Assembly (NCBI RefSeq): GCF_020905335.1
Contig: NZ_JAJJMN010000001.1
Location: 3,472,001 to 3,536,000 of the forward strand
Length of the DNA: 64,000 nucleotides
From: Flavobacterium lipolyticum
Lineage (GTDB): Bacteria > Bacteroidota > Bacteroidia > Flavobacteriales > Flavobacteriaceae
Direction: 5' to 3'
Positions 43,537-52,383 of this stretch are shown here, one piece after another (position 1 is the stretch's first letter; each line of letters opens with the position of its first letter). A program made the translations under genes and the position numbers. The notes under the pieces are model-generated. The model made no database searches. It was not told the origin of the DNA and was given only the letters and a program-made list of their open reading frames with translations.

Positions 43537-44637
43537 ATGATATCATTTCTGGACCTGAAGAAAATAAACAAACCTTATGAAACCGCATTTCAGGAAAAAC
43601 TGAAAACAGTTTTAGAGAGTGGCTGGTACATTTTAGGGAAAGAAGTGGAAACATTTGAAACTGCTTTTGCAAAATATTGTAAAACAGATTACTGTATCGG
43701 AACAGGAAACGGTTTAGATGCATTAACGTTGATTTTTAAGGGATATATAGCTTTAGGAAAACTGCAAAAAGGAGATGAAGTAATAGTTCCTGCCCATACT
43801 TATATTGCTAGTATTTTGGCTGTATTGCAGGCCGATTTAGTTCCCATTTTAGTGGAACCAAGATTAAAAACGTACAATATCAATCCCGATTTAATCGAGG
43901 AAAAAATCACTCAGAAAACCAAAGCCATCTTGGCGGTTCATCTTTACGGACAATTGGCTGAAATGGACCAAATAAATGAAATTGCAAATCAGAATAATTT
44001 ATTAATAGTTGAAGATGCAGCCCAATCGCATGGTGCAATTAAAAATCAACAATCAACAATTAATATTTTATCCTCCGCATCAGCTTACAGTTTTTATCCC
44101 GGAAAGAACCTTGGTGCTTTAGGCGATGGTGGTGCCATTACGACAAATGATACAGAGTTGGCTAAAGTGCTTTTTTCGCTTCGCAATTATGGATCTGAGG
44201 TAAAATATTACAATGATTATATTGGAGTTAATTCGAGATTAGATGAACTTCAGGCCGCTTTTTTAAGTCTGAAATTACCTCATTTAGATGCCGATAATGA
44301 GAGACGACGCAAAATAGCTGAACGATATTTGGCAGAAATAAAAAATGAAAAAATAGTACTTCCGTTTTGGGATTTTTCAAATAACCATGTTTTTCATTTG
44401 TTTGTGATACGAACTTCAGATCGTGAAGGGCTGCAGATCTACTTATCCCAAAATAACATACAGACCATAATCCATTATCCAATTCCACCACATCAGCAAA
44501 GGGCACTTTTGGAATGGAGTAATTTGTCATTACCTGTTACAGAAAAGATTCATCAGGAAGTTTTGAGTTTACCGATTAGTCCTGTTTTGACAGATGCTGA
44601 GGTTGATTTTATTGTTGAGGTTTTAAATAGCTATTAA
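43537..44637 (+). CDS. DegT/DnrJ/EryC1 sugar aminotransferase (FdtB/QdtB type)
   Basis: PLP-dependent transaminase that aminates a nucleotide-linked keto-deoxysugar. The 366-residue protein has MISFLDLKKINKPYE, GNGLDALTL, VPAHTYIASILAVLQADLVPILVEP, VEDAAQSHGA, the PLP-lysine motif SFYPGKNLGALGDGGA (Lys190), and NSRLDELQAAFLSLKL. A FdtA-type cupin isomerase in the same cluster (50900) makes the 3-keto substrate, so this is most likely the dTDP-3-amino-3,6-dideoxyhexose transaminase. The 4-keto enzyme type cannot be excluded from sequence alone. RmlA/RmlB, which provide the precursor, are not in the window. Confidence 0.88.
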   Translation: MISFLDLKKINKPYETAFQEKLKTVLESGWYILGKEVETFETAFAKYCKTDYCIGTGNGLDALTLIFKGYIALGKLQKGDEVIVPAHTYIASILAVLQADLVPILVEPRLKTYNINPDLIEEKITQKTKAILAVHLYGQLAEMDQINEIANQNNLLIVEDAAQSHGAIKNQQSTINILSSASAYSFYPGKNLGALGDGGAITTNDTELAKVLFSLRNYGSEVKYYNDYIGVNSRLDELQAAFLSLKLPHLDADNERRRKIAERYLAEIKNEKIVLPFWDFSNNHVFHLFVIRTSDREGLQIYLSQNNIQTIIHYPIPPHQQRALLEWSNLSLPVTEKIHQEVLSLPISPVLTDAEVDFIVEVLNSY

Positions 44638-44654
44638 ATTTTATTGAAAGGAAA

Positions 44655-45968
44655 ATGACTGTAAAATTAACTATTAAGAAATTCGTTCCTGAGAGAATAT
44701 GGATATTACTCATTAAGTTTTATAATTTTACAAATCTAAGAACCGCCTATGAATCATATTTAATCAAAAAGGCACCTAGAAATCATGAAAAAGCACTCGA
44801 AGTTGTCAGGAAAAAAGAAAAGGTAAAAGTTGCTTTTTTTCTAATTCATGAATCGGTTTGGAAATATGATGTGTTATTCGATTTAATGCTCGCGCATTCT
44901 CGGTTTGAGCCCCAAATATTTGTTTGTCCTGTTGTAAATTTTGGTAAGGAAAATATGCTTTTTGAAATGGATAAAGCCTATAATGCCTTTAAAAGTAGAG
45001 GATATGATGTTGTTAAAACTTTTGATAATATTAAAGGAGAATATTTAGATATCAAAAAGTCGTTCTCACCTGATATCGTTTTTTACACTAATCCTTACGA
45101 AGGTTTAGTAGATTATAGATATTATATAAAGGAGTTTTCGAATACCTTAACCTGTTATGTTCCTTATGCTATAATGACGACGAACTATGATGCTTTTTAC
45201 AATTTAAACTTTCATAATCTTGTTTGGAGGATTTTTTCAGAAACCCCTATCCATAAGAATATTGCATTTCAGAAACAAAAAAATAAAGGAAAGAACAATG
45301 TTGTAACAGGTTATCCGGGATTTGATCAGCTTTTAACAAGCAAGAAACCTAATAGTAATGTGTGGAAAAATAATGATGAAACTTTAAAAAGAGTAATATG
45401 GGCTCCACATCATTCGATGAATGAACTTAATAAAGTATCAAATTTTTTAGAGTATTGTGATGTTTTTTTGGAACTGGCTATTGTGTATAAGAATCAATTG
45501 CAAATTGCTTTTAAACCTCACCCGCTACTAAGAATTAAACTAGAAAATGATCCGAATTGGGGTAAAAATAAAACAGATGCCTATTACAATAAATGGATGG
45601 ATTTAGAGAATGGCCAATTTGAAAATTCTGAATATACTGATCTGTTTTTAACGTCAGATGCTTTGATTCATGATTGCGGCTCCTTTATGGCCGAATATCT
45701 TATTACAGAGAAACCATCTCTTTTTATGGTAAGAAACGAGTCGGTCATGAGAGAATGGAGCGAATTTGGAGAAAAAACTGTGGCAGTGCATTATCAGTCC
45801 AGAAATAAAAAAGAATTGATTGATTTTATTGAAAATGTGTTGTTGAATGAAAATGATTGGATGAAAGAAGCGCGTAATAATTTTGTTGAAAATAATCTAA
45901 TTCAGAACAATAACTTAAGTGCATCACAAAACATAATGAATTATTTAGAAACTCAAATTTTTGAATGA
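44655..45968 (+). CDS. CDP-glycerol/ribitol phosphotransferase-like protein (TagB/TarL-like)
   Basis: A 437-residue protein with no signal peptide. The C-terminal half has features of polyol-phosphate transferases of teichoic acid synthesis: VTGYPGFDQL, RVIWAPHHSMN, IAFKPHPLLRIKL, and TDLFLTSDALIHDCGSFMAEYLITEKPSLFMV, matching the HH, KPHP and D-S/C-x(4)-EYL pattern. It is followed by a CDP-ribitol-type synthetase gene, so it probably adds or polymerises ribitol phosphate on a surface glycan. The N-terminal half is diverged. Polyol identity is inferred from context. Confidence 0.75.
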   Translation: MTVKLTIKKFVPERIWILLIKFYNFTNLRTAYESYLIKKAPRNHEKALEVVRKKEKVKVAFFLIHESVWKYDVLFDLMLAHSRFEPQIFVCPVVNFGKENMLFEMDKAYNAFKSRGYDVVKTFDNIKGEYLDIKKSFSPDIVFYTNPYEGLVDYRYYIKEFSNTLTCYVPYAIMTTNYDAFYNLNFHNLVWRIFSETPIHKNIAFQKQKNKGKNNVVTGYPGFDQLLTSKKPNSNVWKNNDETLKRVIWAPHHSMNELNKVSNFLEYCDVFLELAIVYKNQLQIAFKPHPLLRIKLENDPNWGKNKTDAYYNKWMDLENGQFENSEYTDLFLTSDALIHDCGSFMAEYLITEKPSLFMVRNESVMREWSEFGEKTVAVHYQSRNKKELIDFIENVLLNENDWMKEARNNFVENNLIQNNNLSASQNIMNYLETQIFE

Positions 45969-46009
45969 TTTTTTTGAAATAACTAAATTTTATAAAAATA
46001 AAAGAATAG

Positions 46010-47365
46010 ATGAATATAGCTGTTATTTTAGCTGGTGGAACAGGAATTAGGCTGGAAAAATCTTTGCCTAAGCAATTTTTTAAAGTTGCCGGAAAAATGG
46101 TTATAGAACATACTGTAGATGCATTTGAAAGAAATGAATTAGTTGATGAAATTGCAATTGTTATTAATAATCATTATTTATTTATGATAGAGGATATGAT
46201 TATTAAAAACGAATGGAAGAAAGTCAAACGGGTTCTAATTGGTGGTAAGGAGCGATACCATTCCAGTCTTGCAGCAGTGAATGCTTATGCAGATTTAGAA
46301 GATGCCAATCTAATCTTTCATGATGCTGCGCGTCCTTTAGTAAGTCAAAGAATTATCAGTGAGGTTGTAGGGGCGATGGATAATTACAAGGCTGTTGATG
46401 TTGCTATTCACTCGGCAGATACAATTATTGAGGTTCAAAATCAGATTATAACAGCTATCCCTGAGCGTGTAAAAATGCGTCGAGGACAAACTCCACAAGG
46501 TTTTAAACAAGCAGTAATCGCAAAAGCCTACGAGTTAGCGATGAAAGATAAAAATTTTAAAGCTACTGATGACTGTGGGGTAGTTAAAAAGTATTTGCCT
46601 GAAGAAAGTATTTTTGTAGTAGATGGTGAAGAGGTTAACATGAAACTTACTTATCCGGAAGACACTTATTTGTTAGATAAATTGTTTCAACTGCGCTCTG
46701 TTGAAATTCAAAATATTGAATTATCCTTAGAATCCCTAGCAGATAAAGTTATGGTTGTTTTTGGGGGAACTTATGGTATTGGGAAAAGTATTGTAGATTT
46801 AGGAAAGCAGAACGGGATACGTGTTTATAATTTTTCCCGTAGCGAGAATAATGTAGATGTCTCTAATATGGAAGCTGTTAAGGAGGTATTAGAAAAAGTA
46901 TTTCAAACAGAGCATAAGATTGATTACATTGTCAATACCGCAGGCATATTATATAAGGAACCTTTAGAGACGATGAATTATCAAAATATTCTGAATTCGG
47001 TAAATGTTAATTATCTTGGAATGGTTAATATTGCATTAGCTTCCTTACCATATCTAAAACAATCAAAAGGGCATATTTTATTTTTTACTTCAAGCTCATA
47101 TACCAGGGGTAGGGCGTTTTACAGTATTTATTCTTCTGGTAAAGCTGCAATTGTTAATTTTGTGCAGGCAATTTCACAAGAATGGGAAACATTAGGTATT
47201 AAAGTAAATTGTATGAATCCGGAACGAACAGAGACACCAATGCGGATAAAGAATTTTGGAAGTGAACTACAAAATACTTTATTAAAACCAGAAACTGTTG
47301 CTTTAAGATGCATTCAGACTTTATTATCTAATTATACAGGGCAAGTGATAGATGTACGATTGTAA
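46010..47365 (+). CDS. Bifunctional cytidylyltransferase / SDR oxidoreductase (CDP-ribitol synthesis type)
   Basis: A 451-residue fusion. Residues 1-225 are an IspD/TarI-like cytidylyltransferase: VILAGGTGIRLEKSLPKQF, HDAARPLV, MRRGQTPQGF and DDCGVVKKYL. Residues 240-451 are a short-chain dehydrogenase: VFGGTYGIGKS (nucleotide motif from Gly252), NTAGILYKEPLE and Y374-S-S-G-K378 (YxxxK). The same order is found in Haemophilus Bcs1/Acs1, which reduces ribulose 5-phosphate and forms CDP-ribitol. It lies between the phosphotransferase-like gene and the flippase in one run of genes. Confidence 0.88.
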   Translation: MNIAVILAGGTGIRLEKSLPKQFFKVAGKMVIEHTVDAFERNELVDEIAIVINNHYLFMIEDMIIKNEWKKVKRVLIGGKERYHSSLAAVNAYADLEDANLIFHDAARPLVSQRIISEVVGAMDNYKAVDVAIHSADTIIEVQNQIITAIPERVKMRRGQTPQGFKQAVIAKAYELAMKDKNFKATDDCGVVKKYLPEESIFVVDGEEVNMKLTYPEDTYLLDKLFQLRSVEIQNIELSLESLADKVMVVFGGTYGIGKSIVDLGKQNGIRVYNFSRSENNVDVSNMEAVKEVLEKVFQTEHKIDYIVNTAGILYKEPLETMNYQNILNSVNVNYLGMVNIALASLPYLKQSKGHILFFTSSSYTRGRAFYSIYSSGKAAIVNFVQAISQEWETLGIKVNCMNPERTETPMRIKNFGSELQNTLLKPETVALRCIQTLLSNYTGQVIDVRL

Positions 47366-47391
47366 AGAAGTAAAAAATTAACCTTTCTTAA

Positions 47392-48837
47392 ATGCATAAC
47401 ACTTCTCTAAAATCAATAGCAACAAAAGGAGTTTTTTGGTCTGCTATTGATAAATTCGCTGTTCAAATTGGACAATTTATTGTGAGCGTAGTGCTTGCCC
47501 GCATTTTGCTGCCGGAAGATTTTGGGTTAATAGGGATGTTAGCCATTTTTATGGCTTTGTCACAGACCTTTATTGAAAGCGGTTTGGGAGTATGTTTAAT
47601 CCAAAGACAAAATAGAACAGAAATTGATTTTTCTACCGTATTTGTGTTTAATTTATGGGTTAGCAGCTTTTTTTATCTGGTATTGTTTTTTTCCGCACCT
47701 TATATTTCAACTTTTTTTAATCAGCCACAACTAACAGATTTAGTACGAGTATTAGGTTTAAGTTTGTTTATAAATGCTTTTGCAATAGTTCAAAAAAGTA
47801 AATTAACAATAGCAATGGATTTTAAATCTATTGCTAAGAGCAATGTGCTGTCTGTAATCTTGGGTGGATTATGTGGTGTACTATCAGCAATAAAGGGTTA
47901 TGGAGTTTGGTCATTGGTTGTTCAAAGTTTAGTATGGTCTTTAACGACAACAGTTTCACTATGGTTTTTAAGCAGTTGGAGTCCATCACTTTCATTTTCG
48001 AAAAAATCTTTTCGCTCTTTATTTGGTTACGGATCAAAAATTCTGATTTCAGGATTATATGCGCAGTTATTAAATAACGTTTATAATATTTGTTTAGGTA
48101 GATTTTATCCCACGGCTTCACTCGGTTATTACACAAGGGCTAAGAGTTTTGCTGATCTATCAGGGGGAACAATAGTGAGTATTATACAGCAGGCTACATT
48201 TCCAGTTTTAACCGTTGTTCAGCATGATAAAGAGAAATTAGTTTCTATTTATAGCCGAATGATTCGTATGTCAGCTTTTTTAATTATCCCGCTTATGACG
48301 CTTATTGCTTTGCTGGCAAAACCTATAGTCATATTATTATTTACCGAAAAATGGATTTTCCTGATTCCGTTTTTACAATGGATGGTTTTTTCCCGTGTTT
48401 TTCTTCCTATGAGTGTGATTAATATGAGTTTGTTAAATGCAATTGGCAGATCAGATTTGTACTTAAAAGTTGATTTGTCGAAATTACCTTTAACTGTGCT
48501 TGCTATGATAATCACAATTCCGTTAGGGCTAAAAGCCATTATAATCGGTCATGTTGTTACATCAGCAATAGCTTTTGTTATAAATGCATATCTCCCGGGG
48601 AAGTTATATGGTTATGGGGTAATAGCTCAATTGAAAGATATGCTGCCTGTTTTTGCTGCAACAGTTGGAATGGCAATTTTGGTATTTGCCATAACCTCCT
48701 TTGTGGATAATCTAATAGTGCAATTATTCTTAGGTGCTATACTTGGAACGATAACTTATTTGTTTATTTGTTGGTTACTGAAATTAGAGGAACCCAAAGA
48801 AGCTTGGAAAGTACTTTTAAAGTTGAAGAAAAACTAA
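47392..48837 (+). CDS. Polysaccharide flippase (Wzx/WzxC-like, MOP superfamily)
   Basis: A 481-residue inner-membrane protein with about 12-14 helices. It starts KSIATKGVFWSAIDKFAVQIGQFIVSVVLARILLPEDFGLIGMLAIF, the polysaccharide-synthesis-family opening, with further motifs FIESGLGVCLIQRQ, FGYGSKILISGLYAQLLNNVYNICLGRFYPTASLGYYTRAKSFADL. It probably carries lipid-linked repeat units across the inner membrane. Its stop overlaps the stop of a convergent GT2 gene by 4 bp. No Wzy polymerase is recognisable in the window. Confidence 0.9.
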   Translation: MHNTSLKSIATKGVFWSAIDKFAVQIGQFIVSVVLARILLPEDFGLIGMLAIFMALSQTFIESGLGVCLIQRQNRTEIDFSTVFVFNLWVSSFFYLVLFFSAPYISTFFNQPQLTDLVRVLGLSLFINAFAIVQKSKLTIAMDFKSIAKSNVLSVILGGLCGVLSAIKGYGVWSLVVQSLVWSLTTTVSLWFLSSWSPSLSFSKKSFRSLFGYGSKILISGLYAQLLNNVYNICLGRFYPTASLGYYTRAKSFADLSGGTIVSIIQQATFPVLTVVQHDKEKLVSIYSRMIRMSAFLIIPLMTLIALLAKPIVILLFTEKWIFLIPFLQWMVFSRVFLPMSVINMSLLNAIGRSDLYLKVDLSKLPLTVLAMIITIPLGLKAIIIGHVVTSAIAFVINAYLPGKLYGYGVIAQLKDMLPVFAATVGMAILVFAITSFVDNLIVQLFLGAILGTITYLFICWLLKLEEPKEAWKVLLKLKKN

Positions 48838-49739
48838 TACTTTTTGAAGTAAGCTCTCCAAAATAATCGAAAACGTAGGCTGATATTTTTTAAAAATAAA
48901 CCATAATCTCTGATTTGGAAAGTATGTACAATTTCATGATGTACTCTTTTTTGAATGGCGAGATCTTCTTCTTTTGTTCGATTTAGCTGGATCGCTTTTT
49001 TTAGGATCAGATAAGTAGATAGGTTTATTTTTTTAAATCCTAATTTTTTATTGTCGTAAAAACTTGAAGTTAATGAATTTTCTGAAATCCTCTTTTTTAT
49101 CAAAATTTCATCAATAAAATCAAATTCATAAATCCGTGATGCTCTGATCCAAAAATCTAAATCTTCATAGGATAGTTTTTCATCATAACCGTTTAAGGAA
49201 TCATAAACTGCTTTTTTTGCCATTGAAGAGACGGAACAAATGCTGTCTCTACCTGAAAGTACGTTTAAATAAATATCTCCGGTTTGCTTTTTTATAATTG
49301 TTTTACGGTTATCATCTACAGGGAAGTAGTAAGAGTCAAATTCTCCTTTTTCAGTAATCAATTCAGCATTTCCGTAAACAATTCCAAGATTTTTATAAGC
49401 ACTTTCTTTAAAAGTCTTTATTTGTAAGGAAACACAGTTTGGTAATAAAACGTCATCGGCAGCCAGATCAATAATATAATTGCCTTGTGCTAGTTTTAAT
49501 GCCTTATTAAAAGACTTAGTATTTCCTAAATTCGTTTCATTGACAATGAATGTTACCTGAGGATAATTTACAAGCCATTCTTTAATTATATTTTCGGAGT
49601 TATCCGTACTACAATCGTCTACTATTATTAATTCAACAATACCATAATCCTGACTAATAACGGAACATAAACTCTCAATCACGAATTTTTCATGATTATA
49701 ACATAAGCAAATAACGGTTACCAATGATTTATTTTGCAT
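48834..49739 (-). CDS. Family 2 glycosyltransferase (inverted in the cluster)
   Basis: A 301-residue cytoplasmic GT2 enzyme: VTVICLCYNHEKFVIESLCSVISQDYGIVELIIVDDCSTDNS (nucleotide-sugar binding), DLAADDVLLPN (DxD-like) and YEDLDFWIRASRIYEFDFIDEILI near the C terminus. It runs against the surrounding cluster and overlaps the flippase end by 4 bp. Its start is 48 bp from the divergent GT4 gene; the -33 TTTG of that gene's promoter abuts its start codon. The acceptor is unknown. Confidence 0.9.
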   Translation of the reverse strand: MQNKSLVTVICLCYNHEKFVIESLCSVISQDYGIVELIIVDDCSTDNSENIIKEWLVNYPQVTFIVNETNLGNTKSFNKALKLAQGNYIIDLAADDVLLPNCVSLQIKTFKESAYKNLGIVYGNAELITEKGEFDSYYFPVDDNRKTIIKKQTGDIYLNVLSGRDSICSVSSMAKKAVYDSLNGYDEKLSYEDLDFWIRASRIYEFDFIDEILIKKRISENSLTSSFYDNKKLGFKKINLSTYLILKKAIQLNRTKEEDLAIQKRVHHEIVHTFQIRDYGLFLKNISLRFRLFWRAYFKKY

Positions 49740-49765
49740 ATTGTTTTTAAAGAGTTATATATTTG
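49733..49765 (+). promoter_or_regulatory. Internal cluster promoter before the GT4 gene
   Basis: TTTG (49733-49736), 21 bp, then TATATTTG (49758-49765), a near-perfect flavobacterial promoter 22 nt upstream of the ATG at 49788. It allows the 49788-52383 genes to be expressed apart from the first half of the cluster, and its -33 box abuts the divergent GT2 start codon. Confidence 0.6.
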
Positions 49766-49787
49766 ATACGAAAATAAGAAATCGATA

Positions 49788-50888
49788 ATGATAGTGCCTA
49801 ACAAAAAAAATAAAATCGCTTTAATTGGTTACCGCTTAGCGGGTGGCGGAAGCGATAAAGTGATGGCAAATTTGTCTATTTTTTTTGAAAGACAAGGTTT
49901 TGAGGTTGATGTTATTATAGTTTTAGATGAAGTTACTTTTCCATATTCTGGTAAATTGGTTAATTTAGGATTGCTAAAAAATAAAAAAAATGGATTTTTT
50001 AATAAAGCTAAAAGATTATTGGCTTTACGAAAGTATTTGCAAGAAAATAAATTTGATTTTATTATCGATTTTCGCTTTCGAACTAAAGTAGTGCAAGAAC
50101 TTATTTTAGCAAGGCTTATTTACAATACGAAGACCATTTTTACTGTTCATAGTTCTTTGATCGACCATTATATGCCTAATAATTCATGGTTAACAAGGTT
50201 GATGTACAATCATTGTTATGCGAATGTGGCAATTACAAATGAAATGAAGATTTTGATTCAAACAAAACATAAGTTAAAAAATGTTGTAATGATCCCGAAT
50301 CTTATTTATTTAGACGAGATTCTTCAAAAACAAAATGAGGAAATAGATTTTGATTTTGATTTTATTATAGCTGTTGGGCAATATGAAAACGAAGTAAAAC
50401 AATTTGACAAACTGATTTCAAGTTATGCAAAATCGAATTTACGAGAAAAGAAAATTCATTTGGCAATTGTTGGAAATGGAGATGAATCGAAATTAAAAAA
50501 AGCAATTTTCGAGAGTAATATTGGTGATTTTGTACATCTTTTGGGATATCAGAATAATCCTTTTAAGTATGTAAGTAAGGCAAAATTTTTAGTTTTAAGT
50601 AGCAAAAATGAAGGATTTCCGAATGTTATTTTAGAAGCTTTAGCCTGTAGAACACCAGTGATTTCTTTTGATTGCGATTTTGGACCAAGAGATTTGATTA
50701 TTAATCTTGAAAACGGTATTTTAGTTGAAAATCAAAATTGGATAAAATTTACTGAAGCACTAAATTTATTTGTATCAGATGAAGTTTTGTATAAAAAATG
50801 TAAGGAAAGTAGTTTAAAAAGTATTCTTGATTTTTCATTAGAAAGAATAGGTGAAAAATGGATTAAATTGATGATTTCAAATGGTTAA
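49788..50888 (+). CDS. Family 4 glycosyltransferase
   Basis: A 366-residue GT-B enzyme: KIALIGYRLAGGGSDKVMANLSIFFERQGFEVDVI at the N terminus, then IIAVGQYENEVKQFDKLISSYAKSN, LAIVGNGDESKLKKAI, VHLLGYQNNPFKYVSKAKFLVLSSKNEGFPNVILEALACRTPVISFDCDFGPRDLI, the last holding the E-x7-E motif of GT4. It retains or uses a nucleotide sugar donor not defined here. It heads the second plus-strand block of the cluster, 11 nt before the FdtA-like gene. Confidence 0.93.
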   Translation: MIVPNKKNKIALIGYRLAGGGSDKVMANLSIFFERQGFEVDVIIVLDEVTFPYSGKLVNLGLLKNKKNGFFNKAKRLLALRKYLQENKFDFIIDFRFRTKVVQELILARLIYNTKTIFTVHSSLIDHYMPNNSWLTRLMYNHCYANVAITNEMKILIQTKHKLKNVVMIPNLIYLDEILQKQNEEIDFDFDFIIAVGQYENEVKQFDKLISSYAKSNLREKKIHLAIVGNGDESKLKKAIFESNIGDFVHLLGYQNNPFKYVSKAKFLVLSSKNEGFPNVILEALACRTPVISFDCDFGPRDLIINLENGILVENQNWIKFTEALNLFVSDEVLYKKCKESSLKSILDFSLERIGEKWIKLMISNG

Positions 50889-50899
50889 ATTGTATTAAG

Positions 50900-51292
50900 A
50901 TGAATGTAGAAATTATTGATATTCCAAAGATAGAAAACAGCTTGGGGAATATTGCTGTATTAGAAAAAGGATTTGTTCCGTTTGAAATTCAGAGAGTTTA
51001 TTATCTATATGATATACCTTCTTCCTCCATACGCGGAGGTCATTCACATAAAAAGCTGAGACAAATTATAATTGCAATTTCAGGTAGTTTTACTGTTATA
51101 TTGAAAGATGGTAGTTCAGAAAAAAAAGTATTTCTTAATAAGCCAGATAAAGGATTATTGATTGAAAATAATGTCTGGCGCGAGCTGGAAAACTTTTCTT
51201 CCGGCGCTGTTTGCTTGGTTTTGGCTTCTGACGTTTTTGATGAATCAGATTATATTCGAGATTATGATGTTTTTTTGAATTCAAAAAAATGA
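50900..51292 (+). CDS. FdtA/QdtA-type TDP-4-oxo-6-deoxyglucose 3,4-ketoisomerase (cupin)
   Basis: A 130-residue single cupin. Hallmarks are the two active-site histidines in RGGHSHKKLRQIIIAISGSFTVIL (His48, His50) and NVWRELENFSSGAVCLVLASDVFDESDYIRDYDVF at the C terminus. It shifts the keto group from C4 to C3 of dTDP-6-deoxyhexose, setting up transamination by the DegT-family enzyme at 43537. Whether the product has galacto (Fuc3N) or gluco (Qui3N) shape cannot be read from the sequence. It overlaps the next GT4 gene by 4 bp. Confidence 0.88.
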   Translation: MNVEIIDIPKIENSLGNIAVLEKGFVPFEIQRVYYLYDIPSSSIRGGHSHKKLRQIIIAISGSFTVILKDGSSEKKVFLNKPDKGLLIENNVWRELENFSSGAVCLVLASDVFDESDYIRDYDVFLNSKK

Positions 51293-52383
51293 GGTTACTT
51301 TATATTGTCCCAAAAATAAAAAAACCGGGCGGAGTTGCCAGAGTTTTGGCCATCAAAGCGAATTATTTTGTGGAGTATTTTGGTTATGAAGTTCATATTT
51401 TATCTCAAAATGAAGAGACTGGTTCGCCTTTTTATACTTTTAATACTGAAATTGTCTTTCATAATATAATTTTGAAAGGCAATATTTTTAAGTTTTTCAA
51501 TTCTTTTCAAAAGCAGATAAATCAAAAGGTTAGCGAAATTAAACCTGATGTTATTTTGATTGCTGATAATGGTTTAAAAGCATTTATAGTTCCTTTTGTT
51601 ACCAAAACTAAAGTACCAATTGTATTTGAATGTCATGGTTCTAAATTTATTGAAGAAAAAGATCTGAAAAGAGGTTTGACTTCACAATCAATTCGGAGAA
51701 TAAAATATCAATTTAAAGATTTTAGCGCTCGAAAGTTTACTAAAATAGTAGCTTTATCTGAAGAAAGTTTAAAAGAATGGAATGTTGAAAATGGTGTTGT
51801 AATCTCAAACCCTTCATGGATAGAAAGTAATAGAGTCTCTAATTTACAGCATAAAAAGGTAATTGCAATTGGTCGAAATTCTTTTGAAAAAGGATTGGAT
51901 CGATTGTTATTAATCTGGAAAGAAATTATTCAAAAACATCCGGATTGGGTACTGGATATTTATACAGATGGTATTGATGCTTTGAAAAAAGAAGCCATAC
52001 AATTGAATATAGAATCGGGGATCAATTATATGCCTTTTGTTGAAAATATTGAAGAAGGGTATTGTAGAGCCTCTGTTTTTGCTATGACCTCAAGAACAGA
52101 AGGGTTTCCAATGGTTTTGCTGGAAGCAATGGCTTTAGGCTTACCTTGCGTTGCTTACGATTGTCCAATTGGCCCGGGATCTATTATTACCAATGCTAAA
52201 AATGGTTTTTTAATTCCGGATGACAACATAGAAAAATATGTTGAAAAACTCTCTTTTTTGATTGAAAATGAGGAGGTAAGATTGAAATTTGGTGAAGAAG
52301 CTAAGCAAACATCTGAGAATTATGCCCTGGATAAAATAATGGAACAATGGAGATTTTTTCTAGACACTTTAGTGGCTAATTAG
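51289..52383 (+). CDS. Family 4 glycosyltransferase
   Basis: A 364-residue GT-B enzyme: RLLYIVPKIKKPGGVARVLAIKANYFVEYFGYEVHIL at the N terminus, VIAIGRNSFEKGLDRLLLIWKEII (donor domain start), and FAMTSRTEGFPMVLLEAMALGLPCVAYDCPIGPGSII with the GT4 E-x7-E motif. It is coupled to the FdtA-like gene by a 4-bp overlap and converges on a GT2 gene with an 8-bp overlap. It is a candidate for transferring the 3-amino-3,6-dideoxyhexose, judged only by this coupling. Confidence 0.93.
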   Translation: MRLLYIVPKIKKPGGVARVLAIKANYFVEYFGYEVHILSQNEETGSPFYTFNTEIVFHNIILKGNIFKFFNSFQKQINQKVSEIKPDVILIADNGLKAFIVPFVTKTKVPIVFECHGSKFIEEKDLKRGLTSQSIRRIKYQFKDFSARKFTKIVALSEESLKEWNVENGVVISNPSWIESNRVSNLQHKKVIAIGRNSFEKGLDRLLLIWKEIIQKHPDWVLDIYTDGIDALKKEAIQLNIESGINYMPFVENIEEGYCRASVFAMTSRTEGFPMVLLEAMALGLPCVAYDCPIGPGSIITNAKNGFLIPDDNIEKYVEKLSFLIENEEVRLKFGEEAKQTSENYALDKIMEQWRFFLDTLVAN

